Source: Streptococcus suis
GTDB lineage: Bacteria; Bacillota; Bacilli; Lactobacillales; Streptococcaceae
Length of the DNA: 64,000 nt
Assembly (NCBI RefSeq): GCF_019794555.1
Contig: NZ_JAIMEP010000005.1
Coordinates: 62,001-126,000 of the forward strand
Direction of reading: 5' to 3'
Shown: positions 14,553-23,196 of the stretch, piece by piece
Layout: every line of letters starts with the position of its first letter
Position numbering within the stretch: the stretch's first letter is position 1
Position numbers and translations under genes: made by a program
The notes under the pieces: model-generated
The model's database searches: none
The model's input: only the letters and a program-made list of their open reading frames with translations
What the model was told of the DNA's origin: nothing

Positions 14553-17525
14553 ATGAAGAACCTTAGAAGAACCCTATCTGCTTTAGGGATTGTTTTGCTA
14601 GGGGGTACAGCTATTGGTACAGCTGTTGCCAATGTCTATGCTTTGAAATATACACCAATAATAAATACATATTTAGGGCATACAGATTATAAAATTGAGG
14701 ATAAGGGATCAGAAGGGGATACAACTTATTTTGATAGAATGTATTCTGATGAAGTGAGTCGCTTAGCAGCAGATTCTGCAGCCGGTAAAGAAGCTGCTGG
14801 AGAAGGTATCGTACTGTTGAAGAATAACTCTGAATTACCTCTTCAATCAGGTAGCAAAGTTACTCTTTTAGGTGTTACTAGTGCGAATATTTTATATGGT
14901 GGAGGAGGTTCTGGAGCTGTAGACACTTCGACAGTTCCAACAATGAAGACAGCCTTGGAAGCCAGTGGTTTTGAGGTTAACCCACAAATGTGGGATTTCT
15001 ATACAACTGGAGCTGCAAAAGACATCAAAATGGATGTTCCTGATATTGCAGGAACAGGTCGTTATGTTATCCATGAAGCTAGTATGGATTTATTAACAGA
15101 CAAAGAAAAAAATAGTTTTAGTTCATATAATGATGCAGCCATTGTTTCAATTTCGCGGTCAGGAGGTGAGTCATCAGATTTACCGAAGGAGTATGACGAG
15201 AGTTATTTAGAAACATTGGATGTTAAAGGTTATGCAGGCGATTTTCACTCAGATCCTGTGGATTCTCCTGAAGATATTGGACGCCACTATCTAGAATTGA
15301 CTTCTAATGAAGAGAAGCTTATTAAGTACGCTAAAGAAAACTTTGATAAGGTAGTCTTGGTCATCAACTCAGCAAACCCTATTGATTTAGGATTCATAGA
15401 AGATGAGGAATATGGGGTTGATGCGGCATTGTGGATTGGAAACCCTGGTCAAGACGGTCTATATGCTTTGGCAGATATTTTGAATGGGACAATCAATCCT
15501 TCTGGTAAATTGGTAGATACTTATGCTTATGACCAGACGGGTTCACCAGCTTTTGTTAACTTTGGTTTGAATTCTGTCGAAAGTGATGACCCTCGTGGAA
15601 CCAACTATGTTGTCTATCAAGAAGGCATCTATGTTGGCTATAAATACTATGAGACACGCTATGAAGATAGTGTTCTTAATCAAGGAAATGCAACAGCCAA
15701 TGTTGGTGTGACTGTAGAGAATGCGACGAAGTGGAGCTATGAGGATGAGGTACAGTTTCCGTTTGGATATGGCCTTTCTTATACTTCATTCTCGCATGAG
15801 TTAGTAAAACACAGCAGTGATGAAAACAGCTATAAATTTGATGTAAAAGTTACGAACTCGGGTGATGAAGCTGGTAAGGAAGTTGTTCAGTTATATATGC
15901 AATCACCATATACAGAATATGATAAAACAGCAGGTATCGAAAAATCTTCAGTACAACTTGTTGGTTTTGTCAAAACTGAAGAACTTGCACCAGGTGAGAG
16001 TGGTGAGTACACAATTACAGTAGATAAAGAAAATCTGAAAACTTATGATACAACCGCGAATGGTGGTGAAGGTGGTTATATTGTAGAAGAAGGAAACTAC
16101 TACTTTGCTATTGCGACGGACGCTCATAGTGCTGTCAACCATATTCTAGAGAAAAAAGGGATTACAAATTTACCTGAAGAAGCTGATAGTGCTTTGGTTG
16201 TAGAAGAAAAAGTTTCTTCAAGCGAGAAATTTGCTGTTTCTACAGCGACAGGTGAGACAATAACTAACCAATTTACTGATACAGATATGTCAACCTATGA
16301 TGAGAATTTTACTTATTTATCACGTAGCGATTGGCAGGCTACTTACCCTCAACTGTATCAACTAGAATTGACAGAAGATATTGCAACAGGACTAGAGATT
16401 CCTACTGGAACGGATAATCCTGATGCGACCATGCCTCAAACAGGTGTTGATAATGGTTTGACATTAGCGATGATGAGAGAGGTCGATTTTGATGATCCAC
16501 TTTGGGATACCTTCTTAGACCAATTAAGTGCAGAAGAGATGTATAATTTAGTTCGTATTGGTGGGTATCAGACACAAGCAATTTCTTCTGTGGGAGTTCC
16601 AGCAACAGTCCATGTCGACGGACCAGCTTATGTCGGAGTAGCTGGGCTGACTGGTGTAACAACAAAAGAAAAGACATACGCTTGGAGTTCAGAAATTCTT
16701 CTAGCTTCAACTTGGAATACAGATATACTTTATAACATGGGACAACTGATCGGTGAAGATGCATTAGCACAAAAAGAATTAAACTTTGCTGGTTGGTATG
16801 CACCTGCTATGAATATCCACCGTACCGCTTTTTCAGGTCGAAATTTTGAATATTATTCAGAAGATAGTTTCCTATCTGGACAAATGGGGGCAGCAACAAC
16901 AAAAGGTGCAACTGAAAAAGGTCTTATTACCTTTATTAAACACTTTGTATTGAACGATCAAGAAACTCGACGTGCAGCATTATTGACATTTGCAAATGAA
17001 CAAGCTATTCGTGAAGTCTACTTGGCTCCTTTTGAAGAAAGTGTAGTTGAGGGTGGAGCCTTAGGGATTATGGCAGGTATGAACAGAGTCGGTATAGCTT
17101 GGGCAGGCAATCATACTGGATTGATGACCAATGTGGTACGAAACGAATGGGGATTTGATGGAATTGTTGTAACTGACCAAGCCTCCTTCCCAGAAGCCTT
17201 TCCATTTATGGCTATTCGAGGTGGATTAGAGGCAGGTACAGATCTTTATCTAAATACAGGAACAGATAATTGGCAAATTGAGGATTATCAAAATAATCCA
17301 ACAGTGATGACACAATTGCGAACAGCTTCAAAGCATATTCTTTATGCAGTTTCTAGGAGTTTAGCAATGAACGGTCTATCATCAACTTCTGTTGTGAAAA
17401 AAGTATTACCATTATGGCAGATTTGGATGTACTCAGCTGATGTTGTTATTGCAATTATTGTTGGTGGTGGTATCTATTTCTTGGGTCGTAATTTTAAGAA
17501 AAAAGAAGGAAAAAACGTAGCATAA
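14553..17525 (+). CDS. Membrane-anchored GH3 glycoside hydrolase with swapped domain order
   Basis: 990 residues. An N-terminal signal/anchor (residues 7-30) and a C-terminal hydrophobic segment (WMYSADVVIAIIVGGGIYFLG) followed by a basic tail place the bulk outside the cell. In ordinary GH3 enzymes the TIM barrel comes first; here the alpha/beta-sandwich (GEGIVLLKNNSELPL) comes first, then a fibronectin III-like domain, then the barrel with HVDGPA, SGRNFEYYSEDS, KHFVLND and the nucleophile D875 in IVVTDQA. This permuted order is known in some beta-glucosidases. Substrates are likely beta-linked glucosides or other surface or host glycans, not determinable here. The ribosome site AGGAGG lies 7 bases before ATG. 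A GtrA gene follows. Confidence 0.9.
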   Translation: MKNLRRTLSALGIVLLGGTAIGTAVANVYALKYTPIINTYLGHTDYKIEDKGSEGDTTYFDRMYSDEVSRLAADSAAGKEAAGEGIVLLKNNSELPLQSGSKVTLLGVTSANILYGGGGSGAVDTSTVPTMKTALEASGFEVNPQMWDFYTTGAAKDIKMDVPDIAGTGRYVIHEASMDLLTDKEKNSFSSYNDAAIVSISRSGGESSDLPKEYDESYLETLDVKGYAGDFHSDPVDSPEDIGRHYLELTSNEEKLIKYAKENFDKVVLVINSANPIDLGFIEDEEYGVDAALWIGNPGQDGLYALADILNGTINPSGKLVDTYAYDQTGSPAFVNFGLNSVESDDPRGTNYVVYQEGIYVGYKYYETRYEDSVLNQGNATANVGVTVENATKWSYEDEVQFPFGYGLSYTSFSHELVKHSSDENSYKFDVKVTNSGDEAGKEVVQLYMQSPYTEYDKTAGIEKSSVQLVGFVKTEELAPGESGEYTITVDKENLKTYDTTANGGEGGYIVEEGNYYFAIATDAHSAVNHILEKKGITNLPEEADSALVVEEKVSSSEKFAVSTATGETITNQFTDTDMSTYDENFTYLSRSDWQATYPQLYQLELTEDIATGLEIPTGTDNPDATMPQTGVDNGLTLAMMREVDFDDPLWDTFLDQLSAEEMYNLVRIGGYQTQAISSVGVPATVHVDGPAYVGVAGLTGVTTKEKTYAWSSEILLASTWNTDILYNMGQLIGEDALAQKELNFAGWYAPAMNIHRTAFSGRNFEYYSEDSFLSGQMGAATTKGATEKGLITFIKHFVLNDQETRRAALLTFANEQAIREVYLAPFEESVVEGGALGIMAGMNRVGIAWAGNHTGLMTNVVRNEWGFDGIVVTDQASFPEAFPFMAIRGGLEAGTDLYLNTGTDNWQIEDYQNNPTVMTQLRTASKHILYAVSRSLAMNGLSSTSVVKKVLPLWQIWMYSADVVIAIIVGGGIYFLGRNFKKKEGKNVA

Positions 17526-17545
17526 CAAGGGGGGCTTCCCCTTGT
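17525..17545 (+). other. Intercistronic hairpin between GH3 and gtrA genes
   Basis: ACAAGGGG and CCCCTTGT form an 8-bp GC-rich stem without a T run. It could stabilise the upstream mRNA or attenuate transcription into the GtrA gene. Confidence 0.5.
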
Positions 17546-17562
17546 CTTGCATAGGAGACAGT

Positions 17563-18042
17563 ATGAAAGAATGGATTGCCAAACACCCAGATTTGTGGGA
17601 GTTTATCAAGTTTAATGTCTTATCAAATATCGCAACCATTACAAACTTCTGCGTCCTTTGGTTGTCAACCAATTTCCTCTTTACAGCCTTGTCAAGTCAG
17701 CCATTTCACTGGTTTATCTTTCATTATTCCGAAGAAAATGGCGGATTGAACGGCTTTCTCTCCTTCCTCTTGGCTTACATAGCAGCACAGGTTGTCAACT
17801 ATATTGTCCAAAGGAAGTTGGTATTCGGAGCAGAAAACGATATATCCAAAACCCTCCATTGGTATATCTTGACTGTTGTCGTTGCAGGAATTTTGTCCAT
17901 CGTGCTGCCGCCTTACACCACTCAACTCTTTACATCTTGGGGCTTGAGCTTGGGCTGGGCACAGACAGCGGCCAATTGGGTAAATATTTTCGTTCAAGTG
18001 GCTGTCAACTATCCAATGATGAAGTTTGTAATCATGAAATAA
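17563..18042 (+). CDS. GtrA-family membrane protein
   Basis: 159 residues with four predicted membrane segments and the family features near the N-terminus (FIKFNVLSNIATITNFCVLWL) and YIVQRKLVF in the middle. GtrA-family proteins are thought to help move lipid-linked sugars across the membrane for glycan decoration. I chose ATG at 17563 because AGGAG precedes it; a TTG at 17542 lies in the hairpin. It is probably co-transcribed with the upstream GH3 gene. Confidence 0.82.
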   Translation: MKEWIAKHPDLWEFIKFNVLSNIATITNFCVLWLSTNFLFTALSSQPFHWFIFHYSEENGGLNGFLSFLLAYIAAQVVNYIVQRKLVFGAENDISKTLHWYILTVVVAGILSIVLPPYTTQLFTSWGLSLGWAQTAANWVNIFVQVAVNYPMMKFVIMK

Positions 18043-18056
18043 GAAGTGATGAACAC

Positions 18057-18088
18057 AATCTCCCTAGAATTTTCTGGGGAGATTTTGT
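18057..18088 (+). terminator. Terminator after the GtrA gene
   Basis: AATCTCCC (18057-18064) pairs with GGGAGATT (18077-18084), followed by T residues. Confidence 0.75.
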
Positions 18089-18093
18089 TATAG

Positions 18094-18123
18094 CAGATTA
18101 TGCCTAAAATCGTACAGATTATG
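18094..18123 (+). promoter_or_regulatory. LytTR-type direct repeats upstream of the second GH3 gene
   Basis: CAGATTATG occurs at 18094-18102 and 18115-18123, exactly 21 bp apart, and the second copy begins 41 bp before the -10 at 18156. Spacing and position are identical to the pair upstream of the first GH3 gene. A cre-like GAAAGCGTTTT follows directly. Confidence 0.65.
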
Positions 18124-18139
18124 AAGAAAGCGTTTTAAT

Positions 18140-18161
18140 TGTTCCCTTCGTCTGATATGAT
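18140..18161 (+). promoter_or_regulatory. Promoter of the second GH3 gene
   Basis: The -10 is TATGAT (18156-18161). A poor -35 (TTTTAA, about 17 bases upstream) abuts the direct repeats, suggesting dependence on an activator. Confidence 0.5.
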
Positions 18162-18189
18162 AGTGATAAAGAAATAGAATGAGGAAAAG

Positions 18190-20592
18190 ATGATGAAGCA
18201 TCAGGAGATTATTAATCGTTTAACATTGGAAGAAAAAGCAGCTCTCATGTCAGGAAAATCTGTTTGGGAAACAAAGGATTACCCTGAAAAAGGAATTCCA
18301 TCTATCTTTTTGTCTGATGGACCTCATGGAATCCGCAAGCAAGAAGGTGAAGGTGATCACTTAGGGCTGAATGCCTCTGTCCCTGCAACTTGTTTCCCAA
18401 CAGCTGCTACCTTGGCAAATTCTTGGGATGTAGATCTAGTTGAACGTGTCGGACAAGGTCTCGGCGCGGAAGCAAACAGCTTGGGTGTCAATGTCATTTT
18501 GGGTCCGGGGCTTAATATCAAGCGCAGTCCCTTATGTGGTCGAAACTTTGAGTATTATTCAGAAGATCCATATCAAGCGGGAAAACTGGCGGCCGCAATG
18601 ATCCGGGGAATGCAGTCGCAAGGTGTTGCGGCAACGCCTAAGCATTTTGCTGTAAACAGTCAGGAATTGCGACGTATGGCTTCAGACTCCATTGTAGATG
18701 AGCGCACGCTGAGAGAGCTCTATCTGACAGGATTTGAGATTGCAGTGCGTGAAGGAAATCCAAAGGCAATCATGTCTGCCTATAACAAAATAAACGGCGT
18801 CTACGCTAATGAAGACAAGCGCCTCTTGCGTGACATTCTTCGTGATGAATGGGGCTTTACAGGCTTTGTCGTATCGGATTGGGGAGGCTCGAATGATCAT
18901 GTCCTCGGTGTTGAAAATGGTAGTCATTTGGAAATGCCAGGTACTAAAAAGGTCGGTCAAAAGGAAATCATTGACGCTGTTCAGTCTGGTCGTCTATCCG
19001 AGCAGGTATTGAATGAGCGCGTGGATGAGCTACTTGATGTAGTTTTAGAGTTGGCTCATGCTGAAAAACGATCTGTAGATTATTCTGAACAACATGAATT
19101 GGCCCGTCAGGCTGCTGCTGAAAGCATTGTATTATTAAAAAATAAGGATCAAATCTTGCCCTTATCTAGTGAGACAAAAATAGCTCTCATCGGAGAATTT
19201 GCCCAAAATCCTCGCTATCAGGGAGCTGGCTCTTCTTTAATCAATACAAGACAATTAGATAAAACAGTGGATTGCATCGCAGATTATCCATTAAATGTCA
19301 TTGGTTACGAACAAGGCTATCAACGTGTAGATAAAGAAGACAGGGTGTTAGTTGACAGGGCTGTCAATCTTGCAAACCAAGCGGAACTTGTTCTTTACTA
19401 TATGGGGTTAGATGAAATGAGTGAAAGTGAGGGCTTGGATCGTCATCATATAAGTCTCCCTAAAAACCAGTTATCCTTACTGAATGCCTTGGTAGGGACA
19501 GGTAAAAAAATCGTTGTTGTCCTATCAGCAGGCTCAGTTGTGGATATGAATTGGGATGTGGATGTAGATGCGGTTCTTCACGGATATCTATCAGGAGAAG
19601 CTGGTGCCAGAGCCATGTTAGATACCTTGACAGGTCGTGTCAACCCGTCAGGGAAACTAAGTGAAACATATCCTGTTGAGTTAACAGATATTCCATCTTC
19701 TGAGGAATTTCCTGCGGAGGGAGATTTTGCTCTCTATAAGGAAGCCCTCTATGTAGGCTACCGTTACTTTACAAGCATTGACAAGACTGTCAAGTATCCC
19801 TTTGGCTATGGATTGTCCTACACAGACTTTTCTTACAGTCAATTGGATGTGACCGAATTAGGAGTCACAGTCACTATTACAAATACTGGTCTGGTTGATG
19901 GTGCTGAAATTATCCAATTGTACGTAGGCAAAGAAGATAGTCAGATTTACCGCCCTGCAAAGGAGTTAAAAGGCTTTAAAAAAGTATTTATAAAAGCAGG
20001 CGAGTCCAAACAGATTTTTATTCCTTTTGAGGACTACACGTTCCGTTATTTTAATAAAGAGACAGGCCAATTTGAAGTAGAGGCTGGAAATTATCTCTTG
20101 TATGTAGGTGCAAGTAGTCAGGATATTCGCTTAGTTGGCGAGATTACCCGAGAAGGCACTGTAGACCAATTTCCTGCTTCAGAACAGCTTCCGACTTATC
20201 TGACAGCCCAGGTGCAGGCTGTTTCAGAGCAGGATTTTGCACAATTGCTTGGACGTCCAGTTCCAGAAGAAACCTGGAAAATTGGTCAAGAATTGAGCCT
20301 GAACGATCCAGTTTTGAAACTCCAATTTGCTAAGAGTGGATTGGCACGTGGCGTGCATAAACTATTGGCTGGCTTACTGAAAAAAGCAGAGCAGAAAGTG
20401 ACTCCTGACTTGAACCTGCTGTTCCTCTATAATATGCCTTTTAGAGCAATGGCAAAGATGACAGGAGATATGATTGATTTGCCGATGGTGGAAGGGATTC
20501 TAACCATTGTCAATGGCCATTTTTTCAAGGGCTTTGGTCAACTATGGAGAGCCTATCAAGCAAAAAGAAAATATCAAAAGCAACTTTCCTGA
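18190..20592 (+). CDS. Cytoplasmic GH3 beta-glucosidase
   Basis: 800 residues, no signal peptide. Domain order is the usual one: TIM barrel (LSDGPHGIRKQ, GRNFEYYSEDPYQAG, KHFAVNSQE, nucleophile D230 in GFVVSDWGG), alpha/beta-sandwich (AESIVLLKNKDQILPL, later GLDEMSESEGLDR), fibronectin III-like domain (GAEIIQLYVG...RPAKELKGF) and a tail of about 130 residues typical of Firmicutes members. It should release glucose or another sugar from imported beta-glycosides. Two adjacent ATGs exist; either fits GAGGAAAAG. Together with the membrane-anchored GH3 it could form an outside/inside degradation pair under common control. Confidence 0.93.
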   Translation: MMKHQEIINRLTLEEKAALMSGKSVWETKDYPEKGIPSIFLSDGPHGIRKQEGEGDHLGLNASVPATCFPTAATLANSWDVDLVERVGQGLGAEANSLGVNVILGPGLNIKRSPLCGRNFEYYSEDPYQAGKLAAAMIRGMQSQGVAATPKHFAVNSQELRRMASDSIVDERTLRELYLTGFEIAVREGNPKAIMSAYNKINGVYANEDKRLLRDILRDEWGFTGFVVSDWGGSNDHVLGVENGSHLEMPGTKKVGQKEIIDAVQSGRLSEQVLNERVDELLDVVLELAHAEKRSVDYSEQHELARQAAAESIVLLKNKDQILPLSSETKIALIGEFAQNPRYQGAGSSLINTRQLDKTVDCIADYPLNVIGYEQGYQRVDKEDRVLVDRAVNLANQAELVLYYMGLDEMSESEGLDRHHISLPKNQLSLLNALVGTGKKIVVVLSAGSVVDMNWDVDVDAVLHGYLSGEAGARAMLDTLTGRVNPSGKLSETYPVELTDIPSSEEFPAEGDFALYKEALYVGYRYFTSIDKTVKYPFGYGLSYTDFSYSQLDVTELGVTVTITNTGLVDGAEIIQLYVGKEDSQIYRPAKELKGFKKVFIKAGESKQIFIPFEDYTFRYFNKETGQFEVEAGNYLLYVGASSQDIRLVGEITREGTVDQFPASEQLPTYLTAQVQAVSEQDFAQLLGRPVPEETWKIGQELSLNDPVLKLQFAKSGLARGVHKLLAGLLKKAEQKVTPDLNLLFLYNMPFRAMAKMTGDMIDLPMVEGILTIVNGHFFKGFGQLWRAYQAKRKYQKQLS

Positions 20593-20597
20593 AAATG

Positions 20598-20606
20598 TGA
20601 TAAAAT
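20598..20606 (+). promoter_or_regulatory. Extended -10 promoter before the GT2 gene
   Basis: TGA followed by TAAAAT lies just after the GH3 stop codon and about 30 bases before the GT2 start. Confidence 0.4.
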
Positions 20607-20636
20607 AGTAACAAATTGTGTCAAATGGAGAGAAAG

Positions 20637-21650
20637 ATGACCTTACTAAGTATTGCCATTCCGAGTTATAATTCGGAGGCTTACCTTCATTACTGTGTTC
20701 ATTCCCTTGTAATGGGTGGTGACAAGGTTGAAATTCTGATAATCAACGATGGCTCGACCGATCGGACTCAGGAAATCGCAGAGAGACTAGAGAATCAATT
20801 TTCAAACGTACGTGCCATCTATCAGGACAATAAGGGCCATGGCGGAGCTGTAAATACAGGGATACGTGAGGCCAAGGGTAAGTACTTTAAAGTCGTGGAT
20901 TCAGATGATTGGGTCGATACTAGGGCCTATTTGAAGATCCTAGAGAGTTTGCAGGCTTTGGAAGATGAAAATACGCCAGTTGATACCTTTATCTCCAACT
21001 TTGTTTATGAAAAAGAGGGACAATCTCGTAAAAAATCCATGTCTTATCAATCCACTCTACCTGAGAACCGTATCTTCGGATGGGAGGATGTAGGTGCTTT
21101 TGCAAAAGGTCAATATATGATGATGCATTCCTTGATTTACAGGACTGAGTTGTTAAGAAAGGTTGGTCTCGTTCTACCTGAGCATACCTTCTATGTGGAT
21201 AATATTTTTGTTTTCACTCCTTTACAGGCTGTAAAAAAAATGTACTATCTTCCAGTAGATTTTTATCGCTACTTTATTGGACGAGATGATCAGTCTGTCA
21301 ATGAATCCGTCATGATTAAACGAATTGACCAGCAGTTAAAAGTCAATCGGATTTTAGTGGATGATTTAGATTTAGAGACAATTGACAATCCTGATTTACG
21401 AAGTTATTTGCTCAATCACGTGGAAATCACGACCATTATCTCCTGTGCTCTTCTCAATCGTGCTGGGACAGCTGAACATATGTTGATGAAACAGGCGTTG
21501 TGGGATTATATCCGTGACAACAATCCAGCGCTCTTTAAGGTTGTTCGCAAGGGATTGTTAGGCCAGTTGACCAATCTTTATGGCTACCCAGGACGAAAAA
21601 TTTCCAATGCTGTCTACAAAATCGCTAAAAGAATTTATGGTTTCAACTAA
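20637..21650 (+). CDS. Family 2 glycosyltransferase
   Basis: 337 residues. The GT-A fold opens with LLSIAIPSYNSEAYLHYCVHSL, then EILIINDGSTDRTQEIAE and the metal/nucleotide motif DSDDWVD, so it uses a nucleotide-sugar donor. There are no membrane segments, so it is cytoplasmic or peripheral. Acceptor and product are unknown. I chose ATG at 20637 (GGAGAG 6 bases upstream) rather than TTG at 20616. It follows the cytoplasmic GH3 by 44 bases and may form part of a glycan-handling group with the GH3 and GtrA genes. Confidence 0.85.
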   Translation: MTLLSIAIPSYNSEAYLHYCVHSLVMGGDKVEILIINDGSTDRTQEIAERLENQFSNVRAIYQDNKGHGGAVNTGIREAKGKYFKVVDSDDWVDTRAYLKILESLQALEDENTPVDTFISNFVYEKEGQSRKKSMSYQSTLPENRIFGWEDVGAFAKGQYMMMHSLIYRTELLRKVGLVLPEHTFYVDNIFVFTPLQAVKKMYYLPVDFYRYFIGRDDQSVNESVMIKRIDQQLKVNRILVDDLDLETIDNPDLRSYLLNHVEITTIISCALLNRAGTAEHMLMKQALWDYIRDNNPALFKVVRKGLLGQLTNLYGYPGRKISNAVYKIAKRIYGFN

Positions 21651-21658
21651 ATGACAAT

Positions 21659-21683
21659 AAAACTCAGTTATGGCTGAGTTTTT
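21659..21683 (+). terminator. Terminator after the GT2 gene
   Basis: AACTCAG (21661-21667) pairs with CTGAGTT (21674-21680), followed by T residues. Confidence 0.8.
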
Positions 21684-21728
21684 CTGTTATAATGAATAGA
21701 AGAAAAACGTTTACAAGGAGTATTACCT

Positions 21729-22640
21729 ATGCAAGAATTAGGACAAACAGGCTTACAAGTTTCCCGTATTGCTTTAGGCTGTATGCGAATGGCCAGTTTA
21801 AATGAAAGGGAAACGGCAAATGTTCTAGAAACTGTGGTGCAACACGGCATCAATTTTTTCGATCATGCAGATATTTATGGTGGTGGTGAGTCAGAAATAC
21901 GTTTTGCTCAGGGAGCAAAATTGGCAGGATTGAAACGCGAGGACCTGCTTCTCCAATCAAAATGTGGTATTCGTAAAGGCTATTTTGATTTCTCAAAAGA
22001 GTATATTTTGGAATCTGTAGATGGAATTTTGAAGCGCTTGGATACGGAATATTTAGATGTTCTCGCCTTACATCGTCCGGATGCTCTAATGGAAGCAGAG
22101 GAAGTAGCTGAAGCCTTTTATCTCTTGAAAAAAGCGGGGAAGGTTCGTCATTTTGGTGTCAGCAACCAAAACATTTACCAAATGGAGTTACTACAATCCT
22201 ATCTCGATCAACCGCTAGCAGTCAATCAATTGCAGCTCTCTCCTGCTCACACGCCTTTGATTGATGCTGGACTACATGTCAATATGAAAGATGATGCTGC
22301 GATTATGCGTGATGGTGGGCTAATTGACTATTGCCAACTTAAAAAAATCACTATCCAAGCCTGGTCTCCTTTCTTGATTGATTTGCAACGAGGTATTTTT
22401 GCCAACCATCCAGATTATGCTCTTTTAAACCAGACCATTGCGGAAATAGCAGAGCGATACAATGTTTCACATGAAACAATTGTCGTAGCTTGGATTTTGC
22501 GTCATCCAGCAAAGATTCAAACGATTGTTGGGTCCATGAATCCGGAGCGCTTAAAAAAGATTGCACAAGCTAGTCAGATTACCTTGACTAGACCAGAATG
22601 GTACGACATTTATAGAAGTGCGGGCAATATTTTGCCCTAG
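21729..22640 (+). CDS. Aldo/keto reductase (YdhF-like)
   Basis: 303 residues, a single TIM-barrel NADPH-dependent oxidoreductase. The catalytic tetrad is visible: D45 and Y50 (FFDHADIYG), K78 (LQSKCG) and H115 (ALHRPD). The C-terminal NADPH-binding segment is QTIVGSMNPERLKKI. The physiological substrate is unknown. A TGT-TATAAT extended -10 lies upstream and AAGGAG provides the ribosome site. elaA follows 9 bases later, so the two are one unit. Confidence 0.9.
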   Translation: MQELGQTGLQVSRIALGCMRMASLNERETANVLETVVQHGINFFDHADIYGGGESEIRFAQGAKLAGLKREDLLLQSKCGIRKGYFDFSKEYILESVDGILKRLDTEYLDVLALHRPDALMEAEEVAEAFYLLKKAGKVRHFGVSNQNIYQMELLQSYLDQPLAVNQLQLSPAHTPLIDAGLHVNMKDDAAIMRDGGLIDYCQLKKITIQAWSPFLIDLQRGIFANHPDYALLNQTIAEIAERYNVSHETIVVAWILRHPAKIQTIVGSMNPERLKKIAQASQITLTRPEWYDIYRSAGNILP

Positions 22641-22649
22641 GAGGCAACT

Positions 22650-23102
22650 ATGCAGTGGGAAATAAAAGCATTTGACCAACTAAGTTTACAGGAGCTTTAC
22701 ACTATATTGACGCTGAGAAACAATGTCTTTGTTGTTGAACAAGCCTGTCCCTATCCTGAAGTAGATGGAAAAGATCCAAATTGTCTTCATCTCTTAGGAA
22801 CCATCAATGGAGAGTTAGTTGCATATCTGCGTATTTTACCAGCTGGCGTAAGTTATGATGAAGTTTCCATCGGTCGTGTGGTCATCAAGCCTAGTCATCG
22901 TGGCAAAGGTTTAGGTCGCCCAATGATGGAGCAGGCGATTCACTATATTACAAACGAATGGAAAGAAAGTCAGATTAAAATCGGTGCCCAAGCCTACCTA
23001 GAAAAATTCTATCAATCCCTTGGCTTTGAACCAGTATCTGAGGTATATTTGGAAGATAATATTCTGCATCTGGATATGTTGTATAGTAAACCAGTCAACT
23101 AG
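22650..23102 (+). CDS. elaA: ElaA-family GNAT acetyltransferase
   Basis: 150 residues. The pattern LQELYTILTLRNNVFVVEQACPYPEVDGKD is typical of ElaA, and the acetyl-CoA loop is VIKPSHRGKGLGRPMM. The substrate is unknown. It is translated from the same mRNA as the aldo/keto reductase; its last codons form the left arm of a terminator. Confidence 0.88.
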   Translation: MQWEIKAFDQLSLQELYTILTLRNNVFVVEQACPYPEVDGKDPNCLHLLGTINGELVAYLRILPAGVSYDEVSIGRVVIKPSHRGKGLGRPMMEQAIHYITNEWKESQIKIGAQAYLEKFYQSLGFEPVSEVYLEDNILHLDMLYSKPVN

Positions 23103-23113
23103 GGCTGGTTTTT
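23088..23113 (+). terminator. Terminator overlapping the end of elaA
   Basis: AAACCAG (23088-23094) pairs with CTGGTTT (23105-23111), followed by T residues. Confidence 0.7.
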
Positions 23114-23196
23114 CGATTTTTCTCGGCAATTTCCCCCAAAAATCAGTTATTTTATGGTAGAATGAATAGGTATAAAATCAGTAAAAGAGGAAGAAA

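Noticed and set aside
22407..22415. Further CAGATTATG in the aldo/keto reductase gene
   Set aside because: Single copy within codons, no partner at 21 bp and no promoter nearby.
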